64,000 nt of DNA from Martinezella miluonensis (GCF_900094545.1 NZ_FMAH01000013.1:1-64000), one strand, 5' to 3'; shown: positions 47,554 to 57,843, numbered from the stretch's first letter. The notes: generated from the letters alone by a model not told the origin. Numbers and translations: made by a program.

Positions 47554-50022
47554 ATGGGCGGGCGCTTGGCGGATCTCGGCGGCGGAATGCGGCTGAGCGA
47601 AGGTTGGAATCTGGTGTTGACGGATGCGGGCACCTGCGACTCGCCTTCCGGTGTGCCGCTGACGTCTGGCTTCATTCCTGCACCGGTGCCAGGCACGGTG
47701 GCAGAAGCCTTGGAAAAGGCCGGGCGTTTGGACCGGACGAAGCCTGAGCCTCTTCATGATCGCGATGCCTGGTATATCTGCCGTCTGGTGGATGCCGAGG
47801 CCGGCGAGGCGGTCCTGCGGCTGGAAGGGCTGGCGACGCTTTGCGAAGTCTTCCTGAACGGCCAGAAAATCCTCGTTTCCGAAAGCATGTTCGAGGCCCA
47901 TGACGTCGATGTCACCCTGCTTGGTGGCGACGAGCTGGTGCTCTGCTTCCGTGCCTTGGAGCCGAAGCTCTCCGCGCCGGGACCTCGCGCCCGCTGGAGG
48001 CCACAGATGATCACGCCGCAAGGCCTGCGGACGGTGCGCACGACGCTGCTCGGCCATATGCCAGGCTGGTGCCCGGAGGTTCAGGCAGTTGGCCCGTGGC
48101 GGCCGATTTCGCTGCTGCGGCCGAGCGCCCCTGTCGTCCGTGATCTCTCTCTGCGGCCGGACCTGCTCGAGAACGGCGAGGGCAGGCTCTATGCTTCGCT
48201 TTCGGTTGAGGGCGATGTCGAGGATCTGGTGCTGCGGTGCGGAGAGGCCGAACAGGCTTTCGAGAAAGACGGAGCAGACCGCTATACGGCAATCCTGAAA
48301 ATTCCCTATGTGGCGCCTTGGTGGCCGCATACGCATGGTGTGCCGCAGCTTCACGATGTCACGCTCATCGTCGATGGTGTCGAGCACGCGCTCGGGCAAA
48401 CCGGTTTTCGCCGGCTGTCGGTCGATCGTGGCGCCGAAGGCCAGGATTTCGCGCTCATCGTCAATGGCGAGCGGATTTTCTGCCGGGGCGCGGTGTGGAC
48501 CACGGCCGATATCGTGCGCTTGCCCGGTGGTCGCGAGGATTACGAACCCTGGCTGCGGCTGGCGGCTGAGGCCGGCATGAACATGATCCGCATCGGCGGC
48601 ACCATGGCCTATGAGACGCCGGATTTCTTCCGCCTCTGCGACGAACTTGGCCTGCTGGTCTGGCAGGATTTCATGTTCGCCAATTTCGACTATCCGAAGA
48701 ACGACAAGGTCTTCAATGCCCATGTCGAAGCGGAGGTTTCGCAGCTGCTGGGCCGCACGCGGCTGTCGCCTTCGCTGGCGGTGCTTTGCGGCGGCAGCGA
48801 GATTCACCAGCAGGCCGCCATGATGGGCCTGCCCGAACAGTTCTGGAAGAGCCCGATCGTCGAGGAGATCATCCCACCGCTGGCGCAATCGCTGCGGCCC
48901 GATGTGCCCTATGTCGTCAATTCGCCCTCCGGCGGCGCCATGCCTTTTTCGCCGAATGCCGGCGTCACGCATTATTATGGCGTCGGTGCCTATATGCGGC
49001 CGCTCGACGATGCGCGCCGTGCCGATGTCCGCTTTGCAGCCGAAAGCCTGGCTTTCGCGCATGTGCCGCAGTCAAGAACGCTCGGGCGGCATCTGCCGGT
49101 TCCCGCTGTCCATAGCCCGCTATGGAAGGAGCGCGTGCCGCGCGATCGTGGCGCATCCTGGGATTTCGAGGATGTGCGCGATCATTATCTTCAGGAGCTT
49201 TACGGCTTCGAGCCCAACCGTTTGCGGCGGGAAGATCCCGATCTCTATCTCAACCTTTCTCGGGCTGTGACCGGCGAAGTCGCCGAGGAGACCTATGCCG
49301 AGTGGCGGCGGCACGGATCCGGCTGCAACGGAGCGCTCGTCTGGACGCTGCATGATCTGCTTCCCGGCGCCGGCTGGGGTGTGATCGATTCGACCGGCGA
49401 GCCGAAGCCGGTCTGGTATGGGCTGCGCCGCGCCTTCAGGCCGGTTCAAGTGTTGTTGATGGACGAGGGCACCAATGGTCTCGACGTGCACATCATCAAC
49501 GAAAGCGATGCCGCGCTCGATCTGACGCTCGAGGTCTCCTGCCTGCGTGATGGCCGTCAGGTCGTCGTGGGTGGGGGGCGTGATCTGGTGGTCGAAGCGC
49601 GCAGCAAACAAAAGATAGCCTGCACTGATCTTTTCGGCGCTTTCTTCGATACGACCCACGCTTTCCGCTTCGGGCCGCCGTCGCATGATGTCACCGTGGT
49701 GCGTCTGACGGCGCCGGCGACCGGCGCGGTGATCGCCCAGGCCTTTTACTTCCCGCGTGGACGCACCAAAGCGTTTCACGATGCCGAGATCACGGCATTG
49801 GCGGTTCAGGAGGGTGAAGACTGGTTCCTCGATCTGAGCGCTGATCGGCTGGCGCAATCGGTGCAGATCGATTTGGAAGCCTACCGGGCTGAGGATGACT
49901 GGTTCCATCTCGCGCCCGGCAGCAGACGCCTTCGGCTGCACCGGCGGGACGGCATCTCGGCCGATGCCATTCCAACGGGCCAGATCCGCACGATCGGCAG
50001 CCGGCGGATCGTTGAAATCTGA
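47554..50022 (+). CDS. Glycoside hydrolase family 2 (beta-mannosidase-like)
   Basis: The 822-residue protein has the GH2 layout: an N-terminal jelly-roll with PAPVPGTVAEALEKAG and DAWYICRL, immunoglobulin-like domain, then the TIM barrel (GVQ-like LRLAAEAGMNMIRIGGTMAY, CDELGLLVWQDFMFANFDYP). The acid/base Glu is in VLCGGSEIHQQAAM and the probable nucleophile Glu in RFAAESLAFAHVPQ. This is closest to beta-mannosidases. There is no signal peptide, so it should act in the cytoplasm. It follows DUF1839 by 76 bp in the same direction, an unexpected partner for a carrier-protein pathway. GGAAG precedes 47554; 47524 (TTG) and 47587 are other options. Confidence 0.83.
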   Translation: MGGRLADLGGGMRLSEGWNLVLTDAGTCDSPSGVPLTSGFIPAPVPGTVAEALEKAGRLDRTKPEPLHDRDAWYICRLVDAEAGEAVLRLEGLATLCEVFLNGQKILVSESMFEAHDVDVTLLGGDELVLCFRALEPKLSAPGPRARWRPQMITPQGLRTVRTTLLGHMPGWCPEVQAVGPWRPISLLRPSAPVVRDLSLRPDLLENGEGRLYASLSVEGDVEDLVLRCGEAEQAFEKDGADRYTAILKIPYVAPWWPHTHGVPQLHDVTLIVDGVEHALGQTGFRRLSVDRGAEGQDFALIVNGERIFCRGAVWTTADIVRLPGGREDYEPWLRLAAEAGMNMIRIGGTMAYETPDFFRLCDELGLLVWQDFMFANFDYPKNDKVFNAHVEAEVSQLLGRTRLSPSLAVLCGGSEIHQQAAMMGLPEQFWKSPIVEEIIPPLAQSLRPDVPYVVNSPSGGAMPFSPNAGVTHYYGVGAYMRPLDDARRADVRFAAESLAFAHVPQSRTLGRHLPVPAVHSPLWKERVPRDRGASWDFEDVRDHYLQELYGFEPNRLRREDPDLYLNLSRAVTGEVAEETYAEWRRHGSGCNGALVWTLHDLLPGAGWGVIDSTGEPKPVWYGLRRAFRPVQVLLMDEGTNGLDVHIINESDAALDLTLEVSCLRDGRQVVVGGGRDLVVEARSKQKIACTDLFGAFFDTTHAFRFGPPSHDVTVVRLTAPATGAVIAQAFYFPRGRTKAFHDAEITALAVQEGEDWFLDLSADRLAQSVQIDLEAYRAEDDWFHLAPGSRRLRLHRRDGISADAIPTGQIRTIGSRRIVEI

Positions 50023-50045
50023 TCAAGGTGCGGCGAGCGCTGATT

Positions 50046-50070
50046 TATCTCGCCCTCGGCTGGCGAGATA
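50046..50070. terminator. Hairpin between GH2 and the ABC ATPase gene
   Basis: TATCTCGCC and GGCGAGATA form a perfect 9-bp stem with a 7-nt loop, between convergent stops at 50022 and 50096. There is no clear T run. Confidence 0.5.
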
Positions 50071-50095
50071 GGCCCCATCCGCGTCAACAATCCTC

Positions 50096-51175
<1,080 letters not shown>

Positions 51176-51219
51176 GGGCGCTTCCTCCTTGTTGGTTCTG
51201 ATGGCTCGCGGGGCAACAC

Positions 51220-52290
51220 TCATGTCGGCCTCCAGCTCTTGTATTTTGCGCTTTCCGGGCCGACTGGGAAGCGGACTTCGGTGCGCGTTTCCGACGATTC
51301 GTAAAATGCCGCCACCAGTTCCAAGGCCTGGCGGGCATCGACTGTCGTCACCGGCAACGGTCCGCCCGATACCAGCGCTTCGTGGAACAGCTTCATCTGC
51401 GTGTTGAAGCGGATCGGGATCGGCGACCAGCTGGCCAGCAGCGCATCGATCTTGGCCGCAATTTCGTCATTGGCCGGAACGATCTTCCAGGGATCCTGGC
51501 CCGGGCTGTAGGGCTCGTGATTGCTCTCGATCAAGACGTTTTCGAAGCAGAGGCGTAGGCGGCTGATCTGTTCCTGCGAGCCGAGTGTGGCGCTGATGGT
51601 GGCGAGCGCGCCGTTTTCCATCAGCAGGCTGGCGCTGGCGCAATCCTCCACCTCGATGTCGTTGACGAGGGTGGCGACGCGGCCGAAGAGACCCGCGATT
51701 GGCCCCATCAGATAGGTCAGCATGTCATGCAGATGGATGGAGTGCGTCATCAGCACGCCGCCAAGCTCGGTGTCCCACTTGCCGCGCCAGGGGACCGCAT
51801 AGTAATCGGCGCCGCGGACCCAGTGCGTTTCCGAAGTCGCGACATAGGGCTTGCCGGCGATGCCGGCGTCGATGATGCGTTTGGCCTTCTGGATGCCGTC
51901 GCCGTAGCGATACTGGAAGATCGGCATCAGCCGGCCCTTTGAGGTCTTCTCCGCCGCGATGACGGCGTCGACATCGGCGAGCGAACCGACCAGAGGCTTT
52001 TCGCAGACCACATGCTTGCCGGCCGCAAGCGCCTGCATGATGAGCTGGAAATGTGAGCCGGGCGGCGTGCAGATATCGATGATGTCGATATCGGGCATGT
52101 TCAGGACTTCGGAGAAGTCCTTGAGGCGCTTGCCGATGCCGAATTCGTCGCCGACCGCGTTGAGGCGCTCCTCGTTCAGATCGCAGAGAGCGGCAACTTC
52201 GAAACGATCAGAGTGAGGCAGATAGCCTTCAACGATGTGGGAGCGGCCGATGCCGAGACCGATGATCGCGACTTTCTTGATGTCGGACAT
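51220..52290 (-). CDS. Gfo/Idh/MocA family oxidoreductase (first)
   Basis: The 356-residue NAD(P)-dependent dehydrogenase begins KVAIIGLGIGRSHIVEGYLP (Rossmann loop). It has ICTPPGSHFQLIMQALAAGK and the catalytic Lys in HVVCEKPLVGS, followed by the beta-sheet substrate domain with LGGVLMTHSIHLHDMLTYL. Such enzymes oxidise or epimerise sugars, inositols or uronates. It lies in the ABC operon, 7 bp downstream of a second dehydrogenase, and should act on the imported sugar. Confidence 0.9.
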   Translation of the reverse strand: MSDIKKVAIIGLGIGRSHIVEGYLPHSDRFEVAALCDLNEERLNAVGDEFGIGKRLKDFSEVLNMPDIDIIDICTPPGSHFQLIMQALAAGKHVVCEKPLVGSLADVDAVIAAEKTSKGRLMPIFQYRYGDGIQKAKRIIDAGIAGKPYVATSETHWVRGADYYAVPWRGKWDTELGGVLMTHSIHLHDMLTYLMGPIAGLFGRVATLVNDIEVEDCASASLLMENGALATISATLGSQEQISRLRLCFENVLIESNHEPYSPGQDPWKIVPANDEIAAKIDALLASWSPIPIRFNTQMKLFHEALVSGGPLPVTTVDARQALELVAAFYESSETRTEVRFPVGPESAKYKSWRPT

Positions 52291-52297
52291 GTCGCAA

Positions 52298-53323
52298 TTA
52301 CCTCTGAATGCTGTTGAGCGATGTTGCCTCGGCGAGCGCCTGCGCCTTCAGCGCCAGCTCCATGGCCTTGAAGCAATGTTCCTGGCCCATCGCCGTTTCG
52401 GTGCGGTCTCTTATATCGGCGGCAAGCTGGCGGCCGTAGGGCAGGTCGAAGCCGGTGCAGTCGATATGCTGCATGCCCTTGCGGTCAGTGAGGAAGAGAT
52501 GATCGGTGCCCGGCCGGCCGGCGACGTCGATATATTTGCGCAGCTCGATCGTGCCTTCGGTGCCGACGATGAAGAGGCGGCCGTCGCCCCAGATGGAAAG
52601 ACCATCCGGCGTGAACCAGTCGACGCGGACATAGCCGGTGACATCCGGCGTGCGCAGGTGAAAATCGCCATAGTCCTGCAGGCCGGGCGTATCGGGGTTG
52701 GCGCGGTTGGACACCGTCGCCGACAGCACCTCGGCTTCCAGCGAGCCGGCAAAGAACAAGAACTGTTCGCATTGATGCGAGGCGATGTCGGTGATGATGC
52801 CGCCGTAGCGCTTGCGGTCGAAGAACCATTCCGGCCGGGTCGGCTTGCGCAGCCGGTGTGGGCCGAGGCCCGTCGTGTGGATGACCTTGCCGATGGCGCC
52901 GGCCTTCACCAGCTCGCCGGCCTTGACGGTCGATGCCGTCTCGAAATGCTCGGAATAGAGAATGGAGACGATGCGCTTGGTCTCGGCCTGCACCGTTCGA
53001 ACGTCCGCAAGCTGATCCAGCGTCACCATCCCGGGCTTGTCGAGCATCACATCCTTGCCATGGCGCATGGCCTCGATGGCAAGCCCGGCACGCTCGCTGG
53101 AGATCGCAGCGCTGACGATGAGCGCGATGGAGTTATCCTCCAGAATTTCGCGCTTGTCAGCGACGCGTTTCGCCTGCGGAAAGCGCCCGGCGAAGACGGC
53201 AGCGAGGTCATCCTCCACCGCATGGAAGGCGACGAGTTCGGCGCCGGCCCGCAGCATGACGTTGACCTGGCCGTAGATGTGATCGTGATTGAGGCCGATG
53301 GCGGCAAAGCGCAGCGCGCTCAT
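52298..53323 (-). CDS. Gfo/Idh/MocA family oxidoreductase (second)
   Basis: The 341-residue dehydrogenase starts MSALRFAAIGLNHDHIYGQV, a variant Rossmann loop with LNHDH in place of the glycine pattern. The catalytic motif reads DVMLDKPGMVTLDQL, with DKP in place of EKP. The substrate domain contains YGGIITDIASHQCEQFLFF. AAAGGAA precedes the ATG at 53323. A much longer open frame continues upstream, but it runs through the permease gene in another frame and is rejected. It is probably an unusual member acting on the same sugar. Confidence 0.88.
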   Translation of the reverse strand: MSALRFAAIGLNHDHIYGQVNVMLRAGAELVAFHAVEDDLAAVFAGRFPQAKRVADKREILEDNSIALIVSAAISSERAGLAIEAMRHGKDVMLDKPGMVTLDQLADVRTVQAETKRIVSILYSEHFETASTVKAGELVKAGAIGKVIHTTGLGPHRLRKPTRPEWFFDRKRYGGIITDIASHQCEQFLFFAGSLEAEVLSATVSNRANPDTPGLQDYGDFHLRTPDVTGYVRVDWFTPDGLSIWGDGRLFIVGTEGTIELRKYIDVAGRPGTDHLFLTDRKGMQHIDCTGFDLPYGRQLAADIRDRTETAMGQEHCFKAMELALKAQALAEATSLNSIQR

Positions 53324-53397
53324 GCGACATTTCCTTTCAATGGGTTTCCTTGATTGCAATCCCAAATCTCGGGTGCTCGGGACTGCAGAGTTTATAA

Positions 53398-54282
53398 TCA
53401 GCGTTTGAGGCCAGCGGTCGCGATGCCGTCGATCAGCAGCCTCTGGAAGAACAGGAAGATCAGGAAGACCGGGATCAGCGACAGGCTCGACATGGCAAAC
53501 AGGCTGCTCCAATCGGAACTTCCGGTGGAGTCGACGAAGGAGCGCAAGCCGAGCTGTACCGTGTAGGTATTGATGTCGGAGAGATAGATCAGCGGCCCGA
53601 AGAAATCGTCCCAGGTCCAGATGAAGGAGAAGATGGCGGCCGTTGCCAAAACCGGCAGCGATAGGGGCAGCATGATGCGCCAGTAGATACGCCACGCGCT
53701 GCAGCCATCCATCATGGCAGCCTCGTCCAGTTCGCGGGGAATGCCGCGGAAGAACTGCACCATCAGGAAGATGAAGAAGGCGTCGACCGCAAGGAATTTC
53801 GGCACGACGAGCGGCAGCATCGTCTTCACCCAGCCGAGCTTGAGGAAGAGGATATATTGCGGGATCAGCGTGACGTGATAGGGCAGCATCAGCGTGCCCA
53901 GCATCAGGGCGAACCAGAAATTCTTGCCCCAGAAATTCAGCCGGGCGAAGGCATAGGCCGCCAGCGAGCAGGAAATCACGTTGCCGATGACCGAAAGCAC
54001 GGCGATGACGGCGGAATTCCAGACGAATTTGCCGAAGGTGACCTGCCCGCCGAACCAGCCGCGGGCATAGGCGCTGAAATCGAATTGCGACGGGATCAGC
54101 GATGCCGTGCCGAAGATCTCGTTCTGGTCCTTGATCGAACCGGAGAGCATCCACAGCAGCGGATAGAGCATCACGATCGATGCGGCGATGAGGGCGATAT
54201 GGATGAGGACGGAGAGGAACCACGGGCGTTCGCGCGGCGGCTTCATGTCCTCGGCAAAATGGGTGAGCTTCGCGTCAGTCAT
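53398..54282 (-). CDS. Sugar ABC transporter permease (MalG type)
   Basis: The 294-residue inner-membrane protein has six hydrophobic segments and the EAA loop RELDEAAMMDGCSAWRIYWR, which contacts the ATPase. MLSGSIKDQNEIFG after the first segment is typical of CUT1 MalG-like permeases. Its start overlaps the MalF-type permease stop by 8 bp. Confidence 0.93.
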   Translation of the reverse strand: MTDAKLTHFAEDMKPPRERPWFLSVLIHIALIAASIVMLYPLLWMLSGSIKDQNEIFGTASLIPSQFDFSAYARGWFGGQVTFGKFVWNSAVIAVLSVIGNVISCSLAAYAFARLNFWGKNFWFALMLGTLMLPYHVTLIPQYILFLKLGWVKTMLPLVVPKFLAVDAFFIFLMVQFFRGIPRELDEAAMMDGCSAWRIYWRIMLPLSLPVLATAAIFSFIWTWDDFFGPLIYLSDINTYTVQLGLRSFVDSTGSSDWSSLFAMSSLSLIPVFLIFLFFQRLLIDGIATAGLKR

Positions 54283-55243
54283 CGTAGTGGACCCAATAAC
54301 GAGCGGAGAGGAAGGAGAAGGTGGTGAAGATGGCGATGATGATCACCAAGACCCAGGCGAGTGCTGCGGCATAGCCCATGCGGAAATAACCGAAGGCTTC
54401 CTGATAGAGATAGAGCGTATAGAACAGCGTCGAGTCGATCGGGCCGCCGGTGCCGGAGGAAATCACATAGGCCGGCGTGAAGGCCTTGAAGGCGTCGATC
54501 GTCTGGACCACGGCGTTGAAGAAGATCACCGGCGTCAAAAGCGGCAGGGTGATTTTGAAGAAGATCCGCACTTTCGAGGCGCCGTCGAGGCTAGCGGCCT
54601 CGTAGAGATCGGTCGGGATCTGGCGCAGGCCGGCGAGGAAGATGATCATCGGCGAGCCGAACTGCCAAATGGCAAGGATCACCAGCGTGTAGAGCGAATA
54701 ATCCGGATTGGAGATCCAGCTCGGGCCGTTGATGCCGAAGACATACCACAGCAGCGTGTTGACGATGCCGTCCGCATCGAAGATCTGTCGCCACAGCACG
54801 GCGATGGCGACGCTGGAGCCGAGCAGCGACGGCAGATAGAAGATGGCGCGGTAGACCGGCAGGCCGCGGATGCCGCGATTGAGCAGCAGCGCCACCAGAA
54901 GCGCGAAGGCCAGCTTCAGCGGCACGGAACAGACGACGTAGAACAGCGTCACCTTCATCGACGACAGGAATTTGTCGTCTGCCGTCGCGATCCGTACGTA
55001 ATTGTCGATGCCGACGAGGTTCGGCGACTGGAGCAGATTGTAGTCGGTGAAGGACAGGTAGAGCGAGGCGATGGCCGGCCCAAGGGTCAGTCCGAAGAAG
55101 CCGATGAACCACGGCAGAAGGAAGAGATAGCCAGGCGCGTTGCGCGCGAACGCGCTTGGCGCCTTATAGGTGGTTTCCACGCGCAGCGGCGCGGGCGCGC
55201 CGACGGCCAAGCCGCCGGCAACGCTCTTGCTGTTTGTACCCAC
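54275..55243 (-). CDS. Sugar ABC transporter permease (MalF type)
   Basis: The 322-residue permease has six membrane segments starting LFLLPWFIGFFGLTLGPAIA, with the EAA loop TDLYEAASLDGASKVRIFFK. A GTG start at 55243 is chosen: GAGG lies 8 nt upstream and it begins 4 bp after the binding-protein stop. An upstream frame start at 55294 would overlap that gene by 47 bp. It pairs with the MalG-type permease. Confidence 0.9.
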   Translation of the reverse strand: MGTNSKSVAGGLAVGAPAPLRVETTYKAPSAFARNAPGYLFLLPWFIGFFGLTLGPAIASLYLSFTDYNLLQSPNLVGIDNYVRIATADDKFLSSMKVTLFYVVCSVPLKLAFALLVALLLNRGIRGLPVYRAIFYLPSLLGSSVAIAVLWRQIFDADGIVNTLLWYVFGINGPSWISNPDYSLYTLVILAIWQFGSPMIIFLAGLRQIPTDLYEAASLDGASKVRIFFKITLPLLTPVIFFNAVVQTIDAFKAFTPAYVISSGTGGPIDSTLFYTLYLYQEAFGYFRMGYAAALAWVLVIIIAIFTTFSFLSARYWVHYDD

Positions 55244-55247
55244 GGTA

Positions 55248-56531
55248 TCAGCCTCGCGTAATGTTTGCTGCTGCCTGTTCGGTGAACTTCGCACCAGCGT
55301 CTTGTACGCTGGATTTGCCGAAGGCCGCTTCCTCGGCGATCTTCTTCAGCAGGAATGCATTCTCGCCGGCGCCGTTCGGCGGAGACGGCGGCAGTGCCCC
55401 GACATGCGACGTCAGCCGGCCGATATAATCAACGACCTGCTTGCTGACCGCATCCAGATCCGGAGTGAGAAGGTCACGAATCTTCGGCGACGGCGGAACG
55501 CCGCGCTCGACACCGAGCGTCTTGGCACCCTCCGGATTTTCTACCAGGTAGTTGACGAAGGCGACGGCGGCGTCCTTGTTCGGGGAGGTTGCCGAAACCG
55601 ACATCAGCATCGAGGGTTTCAGATATTGTCCCGGTTTACTATCAGCGTTGGCCGGATAGGAGACGAGATCGAGCTTTTCCTTGACCAGGCCCTGAATGGC
55701 GACGAACTGGTTGGAATGGGCGTAGCTGACAGCTGCCTTCTTCGTCACGAGCATATCGGTTTCGAGGGTCTGTTGATCGAGTGCCTGCGCATCAGCCGGC
55801 ACGCAGGCGCCGATCTTGCGCATATGGCCCCAGAAATCGAACCAGTCGGCCGCATCCTTGGCCTCGAAGGCTAGCTTGCCGTCGGCGGTATAAAGCGCCT
55901 TGCCGCGCTGGCGCAGCCAGCATTCGAAGGCGGGCTCCAGGCCACTCGCGTCGGCGGTGCCATAGAAGCCGCGCCGCTTCTTGGCTGATGTCACCTTGGC
56001 GCAGGCATCGCCTAGCTGTTCCCAGGTCATGCCGTCGTGCGGCTGTTCGACACCGGCTTCCTTCCAGGCCGCGGCATTGACGACGACCATGGAGGAATTC
56101 ACGCCGAGGCTGACGCCATAGATCTTGTTGTCGACCTTGCCGGAATCGATGTTGGCGGCGCCGAAATCCTCGATCGCCAGGCTCTTGCCGAGATAGGGCG
56201 TCATGTCGAGCAGCGCGCCGCGGCGGGCATATTCGAAGATGTAGCGATAATCCATCTGGATGAGGTCGGGGGCGTTGCCGCCGCCGGTCTGGGTGGCGAG
56301 ACGCGTCCAATAGCTGTCCCAGCCGAAGGATTCACCGGCGATGGTGACATCCGGGTTCTTGGCCTGATAGGCCTTTACCGCCGCAAACGTGCGGTCGCTA
56401 CGCTCCTTCGATCCCCACCAAAGAAGGCGCATCGCGGTTGCCGCATTGGCGCGGGAAAGTCCGATACTGCTGAAAGCTAGTGTGGCTGCCATGCCGGCAA
56501 GCATCTGCCGGCGGTCGATCGTCAACGTCAT
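55248..56531 (-). CDS. Sugar ABC transporter substrate-binding protein
   Basis: The 427-residue precursor has the signal MTLTIDRRQMLAGMAATLAF ending SRANAA, with a twin-arginine-like DRRQML, so Tat export is possible. The mature part is a family-1 extracellular solute-binding protein (AVKAYQAKNPDVTIAGESFG, WDSYWTRLATQTGGGNAPDL). As first gene of the operon it lies next to a TetR-type operator. The sugar is not known; the neighbouring enolase-superfamily, dehydrogenase and DUF2264 genes suggest an acidic or uronic sugar. Confidence 0.92.
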   Translation of the reverse strand: MTLTIDRRQMLAGMAATLAFSSIGLSRANAATAMRLLWWGSKERSDRTFAAVKAYQAKNPDVTIAGESFGWDSYWTRLATQTGGGNAPDLIQMDYRYIFEYARRGALLDMTPYLGKSLAIEDFGAANIDSGKVDNKIYGVSLGVNSSMVVVNAAAWKEAGVEQPHDGMTWEQLGDACAKVTSAKKRRGFYGTADASGLEPAFECWLRQRGKALYTADGKLAFEAKDAADWFDFWGHMRKIGACVPADAQALDQQTLETDMLVTKKAAVSYAHSNQFVAIQGLVKEKLDLVSYPANADSKPGQYLKPSMLMSVSATSPNKDAAVAFVNYLVENPEGAKTLGVERGVPPSPKIRDLLTPDLDAVSKQVVDYIGRLTSHVGALPPSPPNGAGENAFLLKKIAEEAAFGKSSVQDAGAKFTEQAAANITRG

Positions 56532-56580
56532 CCTGGTCTCCTCCCCAGCGAACCGATGATTTACGAACTGCTTTGCATGA

Positions 56581-56598
56581 TATAACTATTTGGTTACA
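56581..56598. promoter_or_regulatory. Operator copy 1 in the ABC operon promoter
   Basis: TATAAC-TATTTG-GTTACA is a near-perfect 6-6-6 inverted repeat with one arm mismatch. It lies 50 bp upstream of the binding-protein gene. TTGACA on the minus strand (56621-56626) is placed as a -35 box, so binding would block the promoter. Confidence 0.65.
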
Positions 56599-56711
56599 AG
56601 TTGGATAGAAACGCGACCGCTGTCAAGCGCCAATCGCATTGCAATCAAAACGGGGCATGCGGGAGCCGTCGGCATCCATCGCAGAGGTACCGGCCGGGAA
56701 GGAGATCGTCC

Positions 56712-57407
56712 ATGGCGGGCAGAGCGAGGCAACAGACTGAAAATGCAGCACAAGAGGATGTCGCCGAGGCTGCAGGGAAGCGGCGGAGGAAGGTCTCGCG
56801 CAACCCGCAACGCACTCATGCGACGATCCTCGACGCGGCGACGGAAGAATTTGCCGCGCACGGCTTCGGCGGCGCCAGGGTGGATGCGATCGCTGCGCGG
56901 GCTCAGACCAACAAGCGTATGCTCTATCACTATTTCGGCGACAAGGAGGGGCTTTATCTCGCCGTGCTGGAAGCGACCTATGCGACGATCCGTAACGCCG
57001 AAAAGCAGCTCAATCTTGCGCACCGCCATCCGGAAGAGGGAATGCGGGAGCTTGCTCTCTTCACCTGGCAGCATTTTCTTGCGCATCCGGAGTTTCTGAG
57101 CCTGCTTGCCACGGAAAACCTGCACCAGGCGCATTATCTGCGCCGCTCCGAAAAAGTCTCGGTCATGCATTCTCATCTCATCGACGAGCTTTCGGATGTG
57201 CTGCGTCGCGGAGAGGCGCTCGGCATTTTCCGGCCGGCCGTCGATCCGATATCCGTCTATCTCACGATCGCAGCACTCGGCTTCTTCTATCTGTCGAACC
57301 GCCATACGTTGTCGACGATTTTCGCGCGCAAGCTGACGGCGCCGGATGCGCTGAATGCCTGGGGAGAGCACATCGTTGCGGTCACGCTTGCTTCGATCCG
57401 GGCGTAA
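56712..57407 (+). CDS. TetR-family regulator of the sugar locus
   Basis: The 231-residue protein has a TetR helix-turn-helix at about residues 30-75 (ATILDAATEEFAAHGFGGAR, VDAIAARAQTNKRMLYHYFG). The C-terminal ligand domain is of the kind seen with carbohydrate or nucleoside-linked TetR proteins (HFLAHPEFLSLLATENLHQA). It is divergent from the ABC operon and followed on the same strand by the enolase-superfamily gene. Matching palindromes sit in both promoters. GGAG precedes the ATG at 56712; the longer frame from 56601 runs through the operator. Confidence 0.9.
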   Translation: MAGRARQQTENAAQEDVAEAAGKRRRKVSRNPQRTHATILDAATEEFAAHGFGGARVDAIAARAQTNKRMLYHYFGDKEGLYLAVLEATYATIRNAEKQLNLAHRHPEEGMRELALFTWQHFLAHPEFLSLLATENLHQAHYLRRSEKVSVMHSHLIDELSDVLRRGEALGIFRPAVDPISVYLTIAALGFFYLSNRHTLSTIFARKLTAPDALNAWGEHIVAVTLASIRA

Positions 57408-57490
57408 AGTGCCGGAGGGCGCGGGGACTTCCAGAACTTTCGGGAAATTTTCAAAAGACGATTGACAAGGTTGGATCTAACGCGCGATCT

Positions 57491-57508
57491 TGTAACTATA
57501 TGGTTACA
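57491..57508. promoter_or_regulatory. Operator copy 2 upstream of the enolase-superfamily gene
   Basis: TGTAAC-TATATG-GTTACA is a perfect 6-6-6 inverted repeat, the same pattern as copy 1 at 56581. A TTGACA box lies 22 bp upstream, closely matching the 21-bp spacing at copy 1. The same TetR protein probably controls both units. Confidence 0.7.
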
Positions 57509-57640
57509 TTTCTTAGGCGAGCAAGCATTTGCTTTTCCTGATTCTGGAGGGAATCGGGCAGGGAGGAGAAATCATGAAATCTGTTGGCTGCAATGCGACG
57601 TGGCTGGAGATTTGAAGAACCGCTTCTGCAACGAACGAAT

Positions 57641-57783
57641 GGCCCCTCACCCCAACCCTCTCCCCGTTGAAACGGGGAGAGAGGGCCACAGAGCAAGCCA
57701 GCGGGCCGTTACCGGTTCGAGCTGGTCATGGGCTTGAAGGCTTCCTCTCCCCGCAGGCGGGGAGAGGGTTGGGGTGAGGGGCC
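57641..57783. repeat. Long palindromic rhizobial repeat
   Basis: A 26-bp sequence beginning GGCCCCTCACCCCAACCCTC (57641-57666) is repeated as its exact inverse complement at 57758-57783. Each arm has its own inner hairpin (CTCTCCCCG/CGGGGAGAG). GC-rich repeats of this kind are common in Rhizobium intergenic DNA. Confidence 0.9.
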
Positions 57784-57843
57784 ATGTACATTGACCCCTA
57801 TGCAAACAGACTTACCTGACAATCACGGGAGCCGACTAGCATC

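Larger units (their letters stand above)
57408..57843 (+). other. Intergenic: operator and GC-rich repeat
   Basis: The gap between tetR and the enolase-superfamily gene holds a TTGACA box (57463-57468), operator copy 2 and a large palindromic repeat. No gene is seen. A GGGAGGAG near 57560 is followed by an ATG, but that frame stops within about 15 codons. Confidence 0.6.

Noticed and set aside
53324..54223. Upstream extension of the second Gfo/Idh gene to 641 residues
   Set aside because: The extra 300 residues are the permease gene read in another frame; the family start with a Shine-Dalgarno site is at 53323.
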